A stretch of DNA of 64,000 nucleotides from Mycobacterium paraseoulense (GTDB lineage Bacteria; Actinomycetota; Actinomycetes; Mycobacteriales; Mycobacteriaceae), in the NCBI RefSeq assembly GCF_010731655.1, contig NZ_AP022619.1, positions 5,766,001 through 5,830,000 of the forward strand. The letters are read 5' to 3'. The notes under the pieces are model-generated. The model made no database searches, was not told where the DNA came from, and saw nothing but the letters and a program-made list of their open reading frames with translations. Numbering within the stretch: position 1 is the stretch's first letter; every line of letters begins with the position of its first letter. Of this stretch, positions 29,218 through 38,410 are shown one piece after another. Both the position numbers and the translations under genes were made by a program.

Positions 29218-30087
29218 ATGCCCGAGCTCCCCGAAGTCGAGGTGGTGCGCCGCGGCTTGCAGGCCCGCGTCGTGGGCAGGACGATCAAGGCCGTCCGGGT
29301 GCACCACCCACGCGCGGTGCGCCGGCACGAGGCCGGGCCCGCCGACCTCACGGCCCGGCTGCTCGACGCCCGGATCACCGGCACCGACCGGCGTGGCAAG
29401 TACCTGTGGCTGCTGCTCGACACCGGGGCCGCGCCGTCTGAATCGGACACGGCGCTGGTGGTCCACCTCGGTATGAGCGGGCAGATGCTGCTCGGGGAGG
29501 TGCCGCGCGCCGACCACGTGCGCATCTCCGCGCTGCTCGACGACGGGACCGTGCTGAGCTTCGCCGATCAGCGCACCTTCGGCGGGTGGATGCTCGCCGA
29601 TCTGGTGGGCGTGGATGGCAGCGTGGTGCCTACGCCCGTCGCACACCTCGCACGCGACCCGCTGGACCCGCTCTTCGACCGCGACGGCGTCGTGAACGTG
29701 TTGCGGCACAAGCATTCCGAGATCAAGCGGCAGCTCCTCGACCAAACCGTGGTGTCGGGCATCGGCAACATCTACGCCGACGAGGCGCTGTGGCGGGCCA
29801 AGGTCAACGGCGCCCGGATCGCCGCGACGCTGAGCCGCGGCCGGCTGGGCGCCCTCCTGGACGCGGCGGCCGACGTGATGCGCGATGCGCTGGCGCAGGG
29901 CGGGACGTCGTTCGACTCGCTGTATATCAACGTCAACGGGGAATCCGGCTACTTCGACCGGTCGCTGGACGCCTACGGCCGCGACGGGCAGAGCTGCCGT
30001 CGCTGCGGCGCGGTGATGCGCCGGGAGAAGTTCATGAACCGGTCGTCGTTCTACTGCCCGAAATGTCAGCCGAGGCCACGGCCTTGA
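29218..30087 (+). CDS. mutM: Formamidopyrimidine-DNA glycosylase
   Basis: Bifunctional glycosylase/AP lyase removing 8-oxoguanine and formamidopyrimidines. 289 residues with the catalytic N-terminus PELPEVE (Pro2 nucleophile, Glu3), the conserved Lys in RRGKYLW (about 61), the H2TH region ([20 protein letters not shown], about 165-190) and the C-terminal zinc finger CRRCG...FYCPKCQ (about 261-284). ATG 29218 gives the required Pro2. The rnc-mutM order is that of M. tuberculosis. Confidence 0.97.
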   Translation: MPELPEVEVVRRGLQARVVGRTIKAVRVHHPRAVRRHEAGPADLTARLLDARITGTDRRGKYLWLLLDTGAAPSESDTALVVHLGMSGQMLLGEVPRADHVRISALLDDGTVLSFADQRTFGGWMLADLVGVDGSVVPTPVAHLARDPLDPLFDRDGVVNVLRHKHSEIKRQLLDQTVVSGIGNIYADEALWRAKVNGARIAATLSRGRLGALLDAAADVMRDALAQGGTSFDSLYINVNGESGYFDRSLDAYGRDGQSCRRCGAVMRREKFMNRSSFYCPKCQPRPRP

Positions 30088-30192
30088 GCGTGCTCGTGGG
30101 GTTTCGGGTGTGCGCCCACGGCGGCGACACGCCGAGCGGCACCGCCCAGGACGCACACTCGAAGGCGGTTGCGGAACCGATTCCGAAGAAGG

Positions 30193-30223
30193 TGAGGTTA
30201 CCCTCACCTTTCATCGTTATCCT
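30193..30223 (+). promoter_or_regulatory. IdeR-like iron box and -10 element of feoA-feoB-nfu
   Basis: TGAGGTTACCCTCACCTTT (30193-30211) matches 14 of 19 positions of the IdeR consensus TTAGGTTAGSCTAACCTAA, and its AGGTTA...ACCT core is close to complete. Wider symmetry is also present: AGGTGAG and CTCACCT arms flank GTTACC. TATCCT (30218-30223) follows as a -10, with 7 bp to an ATG at 30231. The box would cover the -35 region, fitting iron-dependent repression. Confidence 0.72.
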
Positions 30224-30230
30224 GGGTGGC

Positions 30231-30260
30231 ATGGTGAACCTGTGGCGTCGGGGCGGCTAG
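30231..30260 (+). CDS. Leaderless upstream ORF (9 codons) before feoA
   Basis: ATG 30231 begins 7 nt after the TATCCT -10, so the transcript should start at or beside the ATG and be translated without a leader. It encodes MVNLWRRGG and ends in TAG at 30258-30260; the G of the stop is the first base of a GTG that can start feoA (TAGTG). Such an overlap allows termination-reinitiation, so ribosomes finishing this peptide could start feoA. Whether the peptide itself has a function is unknown. Confidence 0.45.
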   Translation: MVNLWRRGG

Positions 30261-30532
30261 TGCGGAAGTCACTTCACGCACCGGGCCCGCCGACCGTGCT
30301 GGCTCAGCTCGCGCCGGGCCAGCGGGCAACGATTGTGGGCGTGACGCCGGCGGCGTCACCCGTGGTCGCGGGCCGGCTGCGGCAGCTGGGATTCCGGCCG
30401 GCGTCCCGCGTCGAGGTGATCCGGCGCGCCCCGATGGGCGACCCGACCATCTACCGGGTTCAAGACACCGAACTGTGCCTGCGGCGGCGTGAGGCGCGAC
30501 TGATCGAAGTCGATCCGGGCAGCCCCGCATGA
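30260..30532 (+). CDS. feoA: FeoA, SH3-like ferrous iron transport accessory protein
   Basis: Small cytosolic protein (90 residues from GTG 30260) that supports FeoB. It shows the FeoA pattern: LAQLAPGQRATIVGV, then GRLRQLGFRPASRVEVIRRAPMGDP, then LCLRRREARLIEV. A GTG at 30242 in the same frame is an alternative giving six more residues, but it lies inside the upstream ORF. The C-terminus overlaps the feoB start (ATGA). I do not recall feoA between mutM and the OsmC gene in M. tuberculosis, so this is accessory gene content. Confidence 0.88.
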   Translation: MRKSLHAPGPPTVLAQLAPGQRATIVGVTPAASPVVAGRLRQLGFRPASRVEVIRRAPMGDPTIYRVQDTELCLRRREARLIEVDPGSPA

Positions 30533-32442
30533 CGGCCTGCCACGAGGAGGGCGGTGCCGCGGTCGCGGTCGCGGGCGTGGCACGCGTCGCTCTGGTGGGC
30601 AGCCCCAACGCGGGCAAGACGTCGGTGTTCAACCACCTGACCGGGCTGCGCGCCAAGACCGGCAACTATCCGGGTGTCACCGTCGGGCGCAGCGTCGGCA
30701 TCACGAAGGTGGACGGCCTCGAGATCGCCGTCGAGGATCTGCCGGGCACCTACAGCCTCGAGCCCATCAGCCCGGACGAACGGGTCGTGTCCGATCTGCT
30801 GGCGGGCAACATGGCCGACGCCGACCCACCCGACGCGATTGTCCTGGTAGCCGACGCCACCACACTGCACCGTTCGATCACGCTCGTGGCGCAGGTGCTG
30901 CGGCTCGACGTTCCGTGCCTGTTGGCGCTGACCATGACCGACGAGTTGACCGCGCGCGGGGGCGGCATCTCCGTCGACGCCCTGGCGACGGCGCTGGGCA
31001 TTCCGGTGATCCCTTTGATCGCGCACCGGGGGGCTGGGATCGACACGCTGCGCGCCCAACTGGTGTCCTTCGACCGGTGGTCACGCCCCCCGATCCTGCC
31101 CCCGCGTCACGACGACGCGATCGACGCCTGGGGCAAGTCCGTGCTGGATGCGGCCGGATACGTTGCGCCGCGGCCGGATCGGCGCACGCGGGGGATCGAC
31201 GCGATCGTCCTGCATCCGTTGTGGGGAACCGTGATCTTCTTCGCGGTGATGTTCTGCTTCTTTCAGGTCGTCTTCACGGTCGCCGCGCCCCTGCAGGACC
31301 GCGTGAGTCAAGGGCTCGGCTGGCTGGGCGCACTGGTCAGCGATCACGTGGGCAACTATGTGGTGCGCGGCCTGCTCGGCCAGGGCCTCATCGGGGGCGT
31401 GGGCACGGTGCTTCAGTTCATCCCGCAGATCGTGTTGCTGTTCCTCTTGATCGCGTTGTTGGAGAACGTCGGCTACATGGCGCGGGCCGCGTTCTTGATG
31501 GACCGGGTGATGGCCGCGACGGGATTGGAGGGTCGCGCCTTCGTCGCGATGCTTTCGTCGTTTGCGTGCGCGATCCCGGGCATCATGGCCACCCGGACGC
31601 TGCCGTCATCGCGCGACCGGATCGCCACCATCATCACGGCGCCGCTGATGACGTGCTCGGCCCGGCTTCCGGTGTTCACCCTGCTGGTTGGGCTGCTGGT
31701 TTCGCCGCAGACCCAGTGGTGGGGCCTGAGCGCGCAGGGCGTCGCGATGTTCCTGCTGTATCTGTGCGGCGGCACCTCCGCGCTGATCGCCGCGTCGCTG
31801 TTCAAGTCGACGATCCTGCGCAGCGACCTGCTGCCGTTCACGATGGAGCTTCCGCCGTACCGCTTCCCGTCGGTCAGAAACGTCGTCATCACGATGTGGG
31901 ATTCGGCCAAGGTGTTCTTGCGCAAGGCCGGAACCATCATCCTGGGCACGTCGGTGGTGTTGTGGGTGCTGCTGAATCTGCCCGCGCGCCAAGCGGAAAC
32001 CGCGCACATGTCGGCGACGGAGACCACCGCCTACGTGATGGACCACAGTTACGCCGCCGACGTCGGCAAGGCGATCGGGCCGGTGTTCAAGCCGCTGGGG
32101 TTCGATTGGCACATCAACGTCGCACTGCTCGGTTCCTTCTCGGCGCGTGAGGTTTTCGTGTCGACGCTGGGCCAGGTGTCGGCGGCGACAAATCCCGAGG
32201 ACCCGCATGAGGCTCTCGTCAGCATGGCGGACGAGGACGGCCACAAGGTGTTCACCTCGTCGACCGTCATCGCGCTGATGGCGTACTTCATCTTCGCGCT
32301 GCAATGCATGTCCACGGTCGCGGTGATGCGCCGCGAGACCAATTCGTGGCGGTGGCCCGCCTTCGCCTGGTGCTACATGTTCATCCTGGCGTGGACGATG
32401 GCGTTCGCGGCCCGGTCGATCGCGATCGGCGTCGGCGCATGA
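30529..32442 (+). CDS. feoB: FeoB ferrous iron transporter
   Basis: Fe(II) importer of the inner membrane, 637 residues. The N-terminal G domain has GSPNAGKTS (G1, 24-32), NYPGVTVG (switch I, 46-53) and DLPGTYSL (G3, 70-77). The G4 site reads TMTD (135-138) where NxxD is normal, so the guanine-selecting Asn is replaced by Thr. The membrane part has the two Gate motifs, with Cys in FACAIPGIMATRTL and MTCSARLPVF, and about eight to ten hydrophobic segments. Shorter than E. coli FeoB (773), lacking part of the C-terminal region. Translationally coupled on both sides. Confidence 0.95.
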   Translation: MTACHEEGGAAVAVAGVARVALVGSPNAGKTSVFNHLTGLRAKTGNYPGVTVGRSVGITKVDGLEIAVEDLPGTYSLEPISPDERVVSDLLAGNMADADPPDAIVLVADATTLHRSITLVAQVLRLDVPCLLALTMTDELTARGGGISVDALATALGIPVIPLIAHRGAGIDTLRAQLVSFDRWSRPPILPPRHDDAIDAWGKSVLDAAGYVAPRPDRRTRGIDAIVLHPLWGTVIFFAVMFCFFQVVFTVAAPLQDRVSQGLGWLGALVSDHVGNYVVRGLLGQGLIGGVGTVLQFIPQIVLLFLLIALLENVGYMARAAFLMDRVMAATGLEGRAFVAMLSSFACAIPGIMATRTLPSSRDRIATIITAPLMTCSARLPVFTLLVGLLVSPQTQWWGLSAQGVAMFLLYLCGGTSALIAASLFKSTILRSDLLPFTMELPPYRFPSVRNVVITMWDSAKVFLRKAGTIILGTSVVLWVLLNLPARQAETAHMSATETTAYVMDHSYAADVGKAIGPVFKPLGFDWHINVALLGSFSAREVFVSTLGQVSAATNPEDPHEALVSMADEDGHKVFTSSTVIALMAYFIFALQCMSTVAVMRRETNSWRWPAFAWCYMFILAWTMAFAARSIAIGVGA

Positions 32443-33002
32443 TCCCGATCCACGCCACGGCCACCTCCGATCCGGCCCAGCTGCGCTGGGTGGTCCCCCC
32501 CGACCGGCTGCCTGCGCGCGGCACCGTGCGGCGGGCCCCGGGCAGGCTGGGCGCAATGCTGGGCAGCGGGACGGTCGCCGAGATCGTGGTGGGCGCCGAC
32601 GACATCCTGATCACACTCGGCGTGGGTAACAGCTGGCGTGAGCTGGGAGACGACGTTCGCGAGGCACTCGGCGAGGCGCTGGTCGACCCCCAGGGCTGGG
32701 CGGTCGATGAATCATCCGGCCCGGATCTGGAAAGCGTTGCGGCGGAACTGCTTGCGGGACCCGTTGGGGCGCTTGCCGCCTCGCACGGCGGGTCGATCGA
32801 GCTCGTCTCGGTCGCCGGCCACACCGTGACCGTGCGAATGGTCGGCGCGTGCGACGGATGCCCGGCGGCGTCGTCCACACTACGGGATGTATTCGAGCGC
32901 GAGCTGCGGCGGCGGTTTGACGAGCGAGTCGTGGTGGCGTGCGAAAACGGTTCGACCGCAATCTCGTTGGGCAAGAAGCTGCTGTCGTTGATCGTCCGCT
33001 GA
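32439..33002 (+). CDS. NifU C-terminal-domain Fe-S scaffold protein (Nfu-like)
   Basis: 187 residues. The N-terminal ~85 resemble the Nfu_N domain (VVPPDRLPARGTVRRAPG; VAEIVVGADDILITLG). The C-terminal part is a NifU domain with GGSIELVSVAGHTVTVRMVG and the cluster-binding CDGC (Cys138/Cys141). Such proteins carry and deliver [4Fe-4S] clusters. The ATG overlaps the feoB stop (ATGA), making it the third gene of the feo operon; the usual FeoC partner is absent. Delivery of imported iron into clusters, or sensing of cluster status for FeoB, is inference. Confidence 0.85.
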   Translation: MIPIHATATSDPAQLRWVVPPDRLPARGTVRRAPGRLGAMLGSGTVAEIVVGADDILITLGVGNSWRELGDDVREALGEALVDPQGWAVDESSGPDLESVAAELLAGPVGALAASHGGSIELVSVAGHTVTVRMVGACDGCPAASSTLRDVFERELRRRFDERVVVACENGSTAISLGKKLLSLIVR

Positions 33003-33010
33003 GGGAGCAC

Positions 33011-33787
33011 TCAATCGAAGATGTCCCGGCTGGCAGCGCCGGCCGGTAGGGCGGGGTCGACAAACCACTCGCGCGGAAACAGCAGGCCGAACACCTGGGG
33101 CGGCACTCGAAGCAGCACCCCGTACATGCGCGCCCCCACACCGGATTCGCCGATCTGAGAGCGGTGGGCGGCGAAGGCGTCTCGCTTCTGCCGGGCGAAA
33201 CGGAAGACGTCAATGTGGTGGGTGATGTTCGCCCGGGGCGTGTAGGCGGTGCGGGCGACGTCCGGCTCGTAGGGCGCCGGGAGCCGCAACAGACGGGCGA
33301 GATGGCCGATGCACACCAGTAATTCGCGCGGCATGGTCGCCTCCAGCACGCGCGGCGTCGCCGCGAGTTCGGCGCCCCGCTTGCCGACGCGATGCACCTG
33401 GACATGATCTCGGTGGCCGTAGCCGCCGTTGGGCGGGTAGCTGAGCAGCAGGTCCGCGTCTTCCTCGCCGAGGATCGCCGCGAGTCGCTGCGCCGCTTCC
33501 TCGACGTCCGCTCGCCCGAAGCGCACCCGTCCCGGTGGATCCGGGTAGAACAGCGGGCCGTAACCGCTGTCGGCGTAGCCGAGGCACTCGACCCGATCGA
33601 CACCCAAAATGCTGGCGCTCGACTGCAATTCGTCCAGGCGGAAACCACTTTCGTCGTTCTGAATCCGCCCGTCGGTCGCGGTGACGACGACCACGCGATG
33701 ACCGCCTGCGGCCGCACGCGCGAGCGTGCCCCCGGTGAGGATCACCTCGTCGTCCGGGTGTGCGTGGAATGCGACCACGGTGGCCAT
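33011..33787 (-). CDS. PIG-L/LmbE-family deacetylase
   Basis: Zinc-dependent N-deacetylase fold, 258 residues. AHPDDE (about 8-13) and a later GHRDH (about 123-127) give the His-Asp-His metal site shared with MshB and Mca of mycothiol metabolism. This gene is neither of those by context, and the substrate is unknown. ATG 33787 is taken; a TTG lies one codon earlier. Converges on the nfu gene with 8 bp between stops and is divergent from the OsmC gene. Confidence 0.88.
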   Translation of the reverse strand: MATVVAFHAHPDDEVILTGGTLARAAAGGHRVVVVTATDGRIQNDESGFRLDELQSSASILGVDRVECLGYADSGYGPLFYPDPPGRVRFGRADVEEAAQRLAAILGEEDADLLLSYPPNGGYGHRDHVQVHRVGKRGAELAATPRVLEATMPRELLVCIGHLARLLRLPAPYEPDVARTAYTPRANITHHIDVFRFARQKRDAFAAHRSQIGESGVGARMYGVLLRVPPQVFGLLFPREWFVDPALPAGAASRDIFD

Positions 33788-33841
33788 CAAACGCAGTATG
33801 CCCGCGACGCCGAGCGCGCGCCGCCCGGTAAGAAGTAGGGC

Positions 33842-34255
33842 ATGACCGAACTATGGGTGGAGCGCACCGGATCGCGCCGCTACACCGGGCATAGCTCGCG
33901 CGGTGCGAAGGTACTCGTCGGCTCGGAGGACGTCGAGGGCGTGTTCACCCCCGGCGAGCTGATGAAGATCGCGCTCGCCGCGTGCAGCGGGATGTCCAGC
34001 GACCAGCCGCTCGCGCGCCGGCTCGGCGACGACTACACAGCGGTGGTCAGGGTCTCCGGTGATGCCGACCGTGAACGCGAGGTCTATCCACTGCTGGAAG
34101 AGACGCTCGAGCTCGACCTTTCGGGGCTGTCGCCGGAGGAGAAGGAGCGGCTGCTGACCGTCGTCGACCGGGCGATCGACCTGGTCTGCACCGTCGGGCG
34201 CACCCTGAAGGCCGGCACACGGGTCGAGTTCAAGGTGACCGATGTCGGATCCTGA
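33842..34255 (+). CDS. OsmC/Ohr-family protein (Rv2923c-like)
   Basis: 137 residues, the same length as Rv2923c. OsmC folds reduce organic hydroperoxides with two cysteines; here one is in LAACSGMSSDQPL (about Cys44) and the other in DLVCTVGRTL (about Cys119), both at family positions, so peroxidase chemistry is plausible. The 3' end overlaps acyP by 14 bp. Confidence 0.9.
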   Translation: MTELWVERTGSRRYTGHSSRGAKVLVGSEDVEGVFTPGELMKIALAACSGMSSDQPLARRLGDDYTAVVRVSGDADREREVYPLLEETLELDLSGLSPEEKERLLTVVDRAIDLVCTVGRTLKAGTRVEFKVTDVGS

Positions 34256-34535
34256 CGTCCGGCTCACCGCCTGGGTGCACGGCGAGGTCCAGGGCGTCGG
34301 CTTCCGCTGGTGGACGCGGTGCCGGGCACTCGAGCTGGGCCTTGCCGGGTACGCGGCCAACCAGGCCGACGGCCGCGTCCTGGTGGTCGCCCAGGGACCC
34401 CGCGAGGCCGGTGAGAAGCTGCTGGCACTGCTCAAGGGCGGCGAGTCCTGGCCGTCGAGACCTGGCCGCGTCGACGAGGTCGTCGCCGACTGGTCGCAGC
34501 CGCGGGAGCCGTTCGAGGGTTTCGTCGAGCGCTGA
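34242..34535 (+). CDS. acyP: Acylphosphatase
   Basis: Small (97-residue) hydrolase of carboxyl-phosphate bonds. VHGEVQGVGFRWWTR (about 12-26) contains the phosphate-binding loop with the catalytic Arg, and GYAANQADGRV contains the catalytic Asn. ATG 34242 lies inside the end of the OsmC gene. In M. tuberculosis acyP also directly precedes smc, here by 212 bp. Confidence 0.94.
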   Translation: MSDPDVRLTAWVHGEVQGVGFRWWTRCRALELGLAGYAANQADGRVLVVAQGPREAGEKLLALLKGGESWPSRPGRVDEVVADWSQPREPFEGFVER

Positions 34536-34586
34536 TCACATCAGCCACAGGGGCATCACCGTGGGCGGCTACGGCCCGATCGCCGA

Positions 34587-34610
34587 CGTGATAGCGCCGG
34601 CGCTATCACG
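34587..34610. repeat. 24-bp perfect palindrome upstream of smc
   Basis: CGTGATAGCGCC followed immediately by its reverse complement GGCGCTATCACG, with no spacer and no mismatch. It lies 52 bp after the acyP stop and 137 bp before the smc GTG. There is no T-run after it, so it is a poor intrinsic terminator; a dimeric regulator's operator is the better guess. A 10-bp half-site copy (GTGATAGCGC) ends right before the amt start (39847-39856). Confidence 0.7.
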
Positions 34611-34747
34611 TTTCGTACGCACGTATTGCGGGTCTCGGAGTGACGGATGTGGCTCGTGTGGCCGCCGTGCCGACCGCCCGATTCCGGGCCGCCGACACTC
34701 CGGCGAGGACGCGGGACGAGCCCGGCTGACCGGTAGTCTGGCTGGCC

Positions 34748-37700
34748 GTGTACCTCAAGAGTCTGACGCTGAAGGGCTTCAAGTCCTTCGCATCGCCGAC
34801 GACTCTGCGTTTCGAACCGGGGATCACCGCGGTCGTCGGGCCCAACGGGTCCGGGAAATCCAACGTCGTCGACGCCCTGGCCTGGGTCATGGGGGAGCAG
34901 GGAGCAAAGACGCTGCGCGGCGGCAAGATGGAAGACGTCATCTTCGCCGGCACCTCGTCGCGCGCCCCGCTGGGCCGCGCCGAGGTAACCGTCACCATCG
35001 ACAACTCCGACAACGCGCTGCCCATCGAATACTCCGAGGTGTCGATCACCCGGCGCATGTTCCGGGACGGCGCCAGCGAATACGAAATCAATGGCGCCAG
35101 TTGCCGTTTGATGGACGTGCAAGAGCTGCTCAGCGACTCCGGGATCGGCCGGGAGATGCACGTCATCGTGGGGCAGGGCAAGCTCGACGAGATCTTGCAG
35201 TCGCGCCCCGAAGATCGTCGCGCCTTCATCGAGGAGGCCGCGGGGGTGCTCAAGCACCGCAAGCGCAAGGAAAAGGCCCTCCGCAAACTCGACGCGATGT
35301 CGGCGAACCTGGCCCGCCTCACCGACCTCACCACCGAGCTGCGCCGCCAGCTCAAACCGCTGGGCCGCCAGGCCGAGGTGGCCCGCCGCGCCCAGACCAT
35401 CCAGGCCGATCTGCGCGACGCCCGGTTGCGCCTGGCCGCCGACGACCTGGTCAACCGGCAAACCGAGCGCGACGCCATCTTCGAGGCCGAGGCCGCCATC
35501 CGCCGCGAGCACGACGAGGCCGCCGCCCGCCTGGCCGTGGCGTCCGAGGAGCTCACCGCGCACGAGGCGGCGGTCGCCGAACTCTCGCAGCGGGCCGAAT
35601 CGGTGCAGCACACCTGGTTCGGGCTCTCCGCGCTGGCCGAACGGGTGGCCGCGACGGTCCGCATCGCCAGCGAGCGCGCGCATCACCTCGACCTGGAACC
35701 GGCGCCACCCAGCGACACCGACCCCGACGCTTTGGAGGCCGAGGCCGAGCGGGTCGCGGTGGCCGAGCGGCAATTGCTGGGCGAACTGGCCGAGGCGCGC
35801 ACCCGCCTCGAAGCCGCCCGGGCCGAATTGGCCGAACGCGAGCGCGAGGCCGCCGAGGCCGATCGCGCCCACCTGGCCGCGGTGCGGGCCGAAGCGGATC
35901 GGCGTGAAGGCCTGGCGCGGCTGGCCGGTCAGGTGGAGACCATGCGGGCGCGCGTCGAATCGATCGACGACAGCGTCGCGCGGCTGTCCGAACGCATCGA
36001 GCAGGCCGCCGCCCGCGCGCAGCAGTCCAAGGCGGAATTCGAGACCGTGCAGGGACGCGTCGGTGAACTCGACCAGGGTGAGGTGGGCCTGGACGAGCAC
36101 CACGAGCGGACCGTGGCCGCGCTGCGACTGGCCGACGAACGTGTCGCCGAACTGCAGGCCGCCGAACGCGACGCCGAACGCCGGGTGGCCTCGTTGCGGG
36201 CCCGCATCGACGCGCTGGCGGTCGGGCTGGAGCGCAAGGACGGCGCGGCCTGGCTTACCGAAAATCATTCTGGCGCAGGGCTTTTCGGGCCGATCGCCAA
36301 GCTGGTCAAGGTCCGCTCCGGCTACGAGGCGGCGCTGGCCGCGGTGCTGGGCTCGGCGGCCGACGCGCTGGCCGCCGAGAGTTTCGGCGCGGCCCGGTCC
36401 GCGGTCGCCGCGCTCAAACAGGCCGACGGCGGACGCGCGGCGCTGGTGCTGGGTGACTGGCCCGCCGATCACCCCGCGTCGCGCGATGCCCTGCCCGGCA
36501 CCGCGCTGTGGGCGCTGGACCTGATCGACGCGCCCGCGCGGTTGCGCGGCGCCATCACGGCGATGCTGTCGGGCGTGGCGGTGGTCGAGGACCTGGGCCA
36601 GGCGCTCGAGCTGGTGGCGGCCCGCCCGCAGTTGCGCGCGGTCACGCTCGACGGCGACCTGGTGGGCGCCGGCTGGGTGAGCGGGGGCTCCGACCGCAAG
36701 CTGTCCACGCTCGAGGTGACCTCGGAAATCGACAAGGCGGGCAGCGAGCTGGCCGCCGCGGAATCGCAGGTCGCCCAGCTGACCGCTGCGCTGTCCGGCG
36801 CGCTGACCGAGCAGGCCGCCCGCCAGGACTCCGCCGAGCAGGCGTTGGCCGCGCTCAACGAATCCGACACCGCGATCTCGGCGATGTACGAGCAGCTGGG
36901 CCGGCTCGGGCAGGAAGCCCGCACGACCGAAGACGAGTGGAACCGGTTGCTGCGGCAGCGCGAGGAGCTCGAAGCGGGCCGCGCGCAGACCGTCGACGAA
37001 GTCACCGAGCTGGAAAACCGGCTGCGCAACGCGCAAGAGACGCAGCACGTGCATGCCGAACAGCCCAACCATGCGGAGGTGCGCCAGCGGATCGCCGCCG
37101 CGGCCGAAGGCGCCCGCAGCGCCGAGGTGGAGGCCCGGTTGGCGGTGCGGACCGCCGAGGAGCGGGCCAACGCGGTGCGTGGGCGCGCGGATTCCTTGCG
37201 CCGCGCCGCCGCGGCGGAACGCGAGGCGCGGCTGCGGGCCCAGCAAGCGCGCGAGGCGCGGGTGCGCGCGGCCGCCGTCGCCGCGGCGGTGGCCGACTCG
37301 GGACGGCTGCTGGCCCGGCGGCTGGACGGGGTGGTCGCGGCGGCGTCCACGATTCGCGACGCGTTGGCGGCCGAACGCCAGCAGCGTGCGACGGCGATGG
37401 CGGCGGTGCGCGACGAGGTGAACGCGTTGAGCGCCCGGGTGGCCACCCTCACCGACTCGCTGCACCGCGACGAGGTGGCCAACGCGCAGGCGGCGATGCG
37501 CATCGAGCAGCTCGAGCAGATGGTGCTCGAGCAGTTCGGCATGGCACCGGCCGACCTGATCGCCGAGTACGGGCCCGACGTGGCACTGCCGCCCACCGAG
37601 CTCGAAATGGCCGAATTCGAGCAGGCCCGCGAACGCGGTGAGCAAGTCGTCGCGCCCGCACCGATGCCGTATGACCGCGCCACCCAGGAGCGCCGGGCCA

Positions 37701-38356
37701 AACGCGCCGAGCGGGAGCTGGCCGAGCTGGGCCGGGTCAACCCGCTGGCGCTCGAGGAGTTCGCCGCGCTCGAGGAGCGCTACAACTTCCTGTCCACCCA
37801 GCTCGAGGACGTCAAAGCGGCGCGCAAGGACCTGCTCGACGTCGTCGCCGACGTCGACGCCCGGATCTTGCAGGTGTTCAGCGACGCCTTCGTGGACGTG
37901 GAACGCGAATTCCGGGAAGTCTTCACCGTGCTGTTCCCCGGCGGCGAGGGCCGGCTGCGGCTCACCGACCCCGACGACATGCTCACCACCGGCATCGAGG
38001 TGGAGGCGCGTCCGCCGGGCAAGAAGATCACCCGGCTGTCGCTGCTGTCCGGTGGCGAGAAGGCGCTGACCGCGGTGGCGATGCTGGTCGCCATCTTCCG
38101 CGCCCGCCCGTCGCCGTTCTACATCATGGACGAGGTGGAGGCCGCGCTCGACGACACCAACCTGCGCCGGCTGATCAGCCTGTTCGAGCTGCTGCGGGCG
38201 CGGTCGCAGCTGATCATCATCACGCACCAGAAGCCGACGATGGAGGTCGCCGACGCGCTGTACGGCGTGACCATGCAGGGCGACGGCATCACCGCGGTGA
38301 TCTCGCAGCGGATGCGCGGGCAGCAGGTGGAGCAGTTGGTGTCCAGCTCCTCCTAG
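34748..38356 (+). CDS. smc: Chromosome segregation protein SMC
   Basis: Condensin ATPase that organises and segregates the chromosome with ScpA/ScpB. 1202 residues: Walker [10 protein letters not shown] (31-39), a long coiled coil (about 165-500), a hinge (about 505-660 by homology), a return coil (about 680-1010), signature [10 protein letters not shown] (about 1100) and Walker [14 protein letters not shown] (about 1124-1136). GTG 34748 is 8 nt after TAGTCT (34734-34739) and has no Shine-Dalgarno, so a leaderless transcript is likely. ftsY follows after 54 bp. Confidence 0.97.
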   Translation: MYLKSLTLKGFKSFASPTTLRFEPGITAVVGPNGSGKSNVVDALAWVMGEQGAKTLRGGKMEDVIFAGTSSRAPLGRAEVTVTIDNSDNALPIEYSEVSITRRMFRDGASEYEINGASCRLMDVQELLSDSGIGREMHVIVGQGKLDEILQSRPEDRRAFIEEAAGVLKHRKRKEKALRKLDAMSANLARLTDLTTELRRQLKPLGRQAEVARRAQTIQADLRDARLRLAADDLVNRQTERDAIFEAEAAIRREHDEAAARLAVASEELTAHEAAVAELSQRAESVQHTWFGLSALAERVAATVRIASERAHHLDLEPAPPSDTDPDALEAEAERVAVAERQLLGELAEARTRLEAARAELAEREREAAEADRAHLAAVRAEADRREGLARLAGQVETMRARVESIDDSVARLSERIEQAAARAQQSKAEFETVQGRVGELDQGEVGLDEHHERTVAALRLADERVAELQAAERDAERRVASLRARIDALAVGLERKDGAAWLTENHSGAGLFGPIAKLVKVRSGYEAALAAVLGSAADALAAESFGAARSAVAALKQADGGRAALVLGDWPADHPASRDALPGTALWALDLIDAPARLRGAITAMLSGVAVVEDLGQALELVAARPQLRAVTLDGDLVGAGWVSGGSDRKLSTLEVTSEIDKAGSELAAAESQVAQLTAALSGALTEQAARQDSAEQALAALNESDTAISAMYEQLGRLGQEARTTEDEWNRLLRQREELEAGRAQTVDEVTELENRLRNAQETQHVHAEQPNHAEVRQRIAAAAEGARSAEVEARLAVRTAEERANAVRGRADSLRRAAAAEREARLRAQQAREARVRAAAVAAAVADSGRLLARRLDGVVAAASTIRDALAAERQQRATAMAAVRDEVNALSARVATLTDSLHRDEVANAQAAMRIEQLEQMVLEQFGMAPADLIAEYGPDVALPPTELEMAEFEQARERGEQVVAPAPMPYDRATQERRAKRAERELAELGRVNPLALEEFAALEERYNFLSTQLEDVKAARKDLLDVVADVDARILQVFSDAFVDVEREFREVFTVLFPGGEGRLRLTDPDDMLTTGIEVEARPPGKKITRLSLLSGGEKALTAVAMLVAIFRARPSPFYIMDEVEAALDDTNLRRLISLFELLRARSQLIIITHQKPTMEVADALYGVTMQGDGITAVISQRMRGQQVEQLVSSSS

Positions 38357-38410
38357 CGGCGTCGACCCCGCGCCGACCGCGTGGCCTCATGCCCCTGAAA
38401 CAATGTCAGC

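Noticed and set aside
34587..34610. Palindrome as an intrinsic terminator for acyP
   Set aside because: No T-run follows either arm, and a spacer-free dyad cannot form a normal hairpin loop without losing pairs.
34556..38227. A 1223-codon open frame on the minus strand opposite smc
   Set aside because: It is an antisense shadow: high-GC codon bias makes stop codons rare on the opposite strand. The translation is low-complexity (Gly/Arg/His/Leu-rich) and the plus-strand frame is unmistakable SMC.
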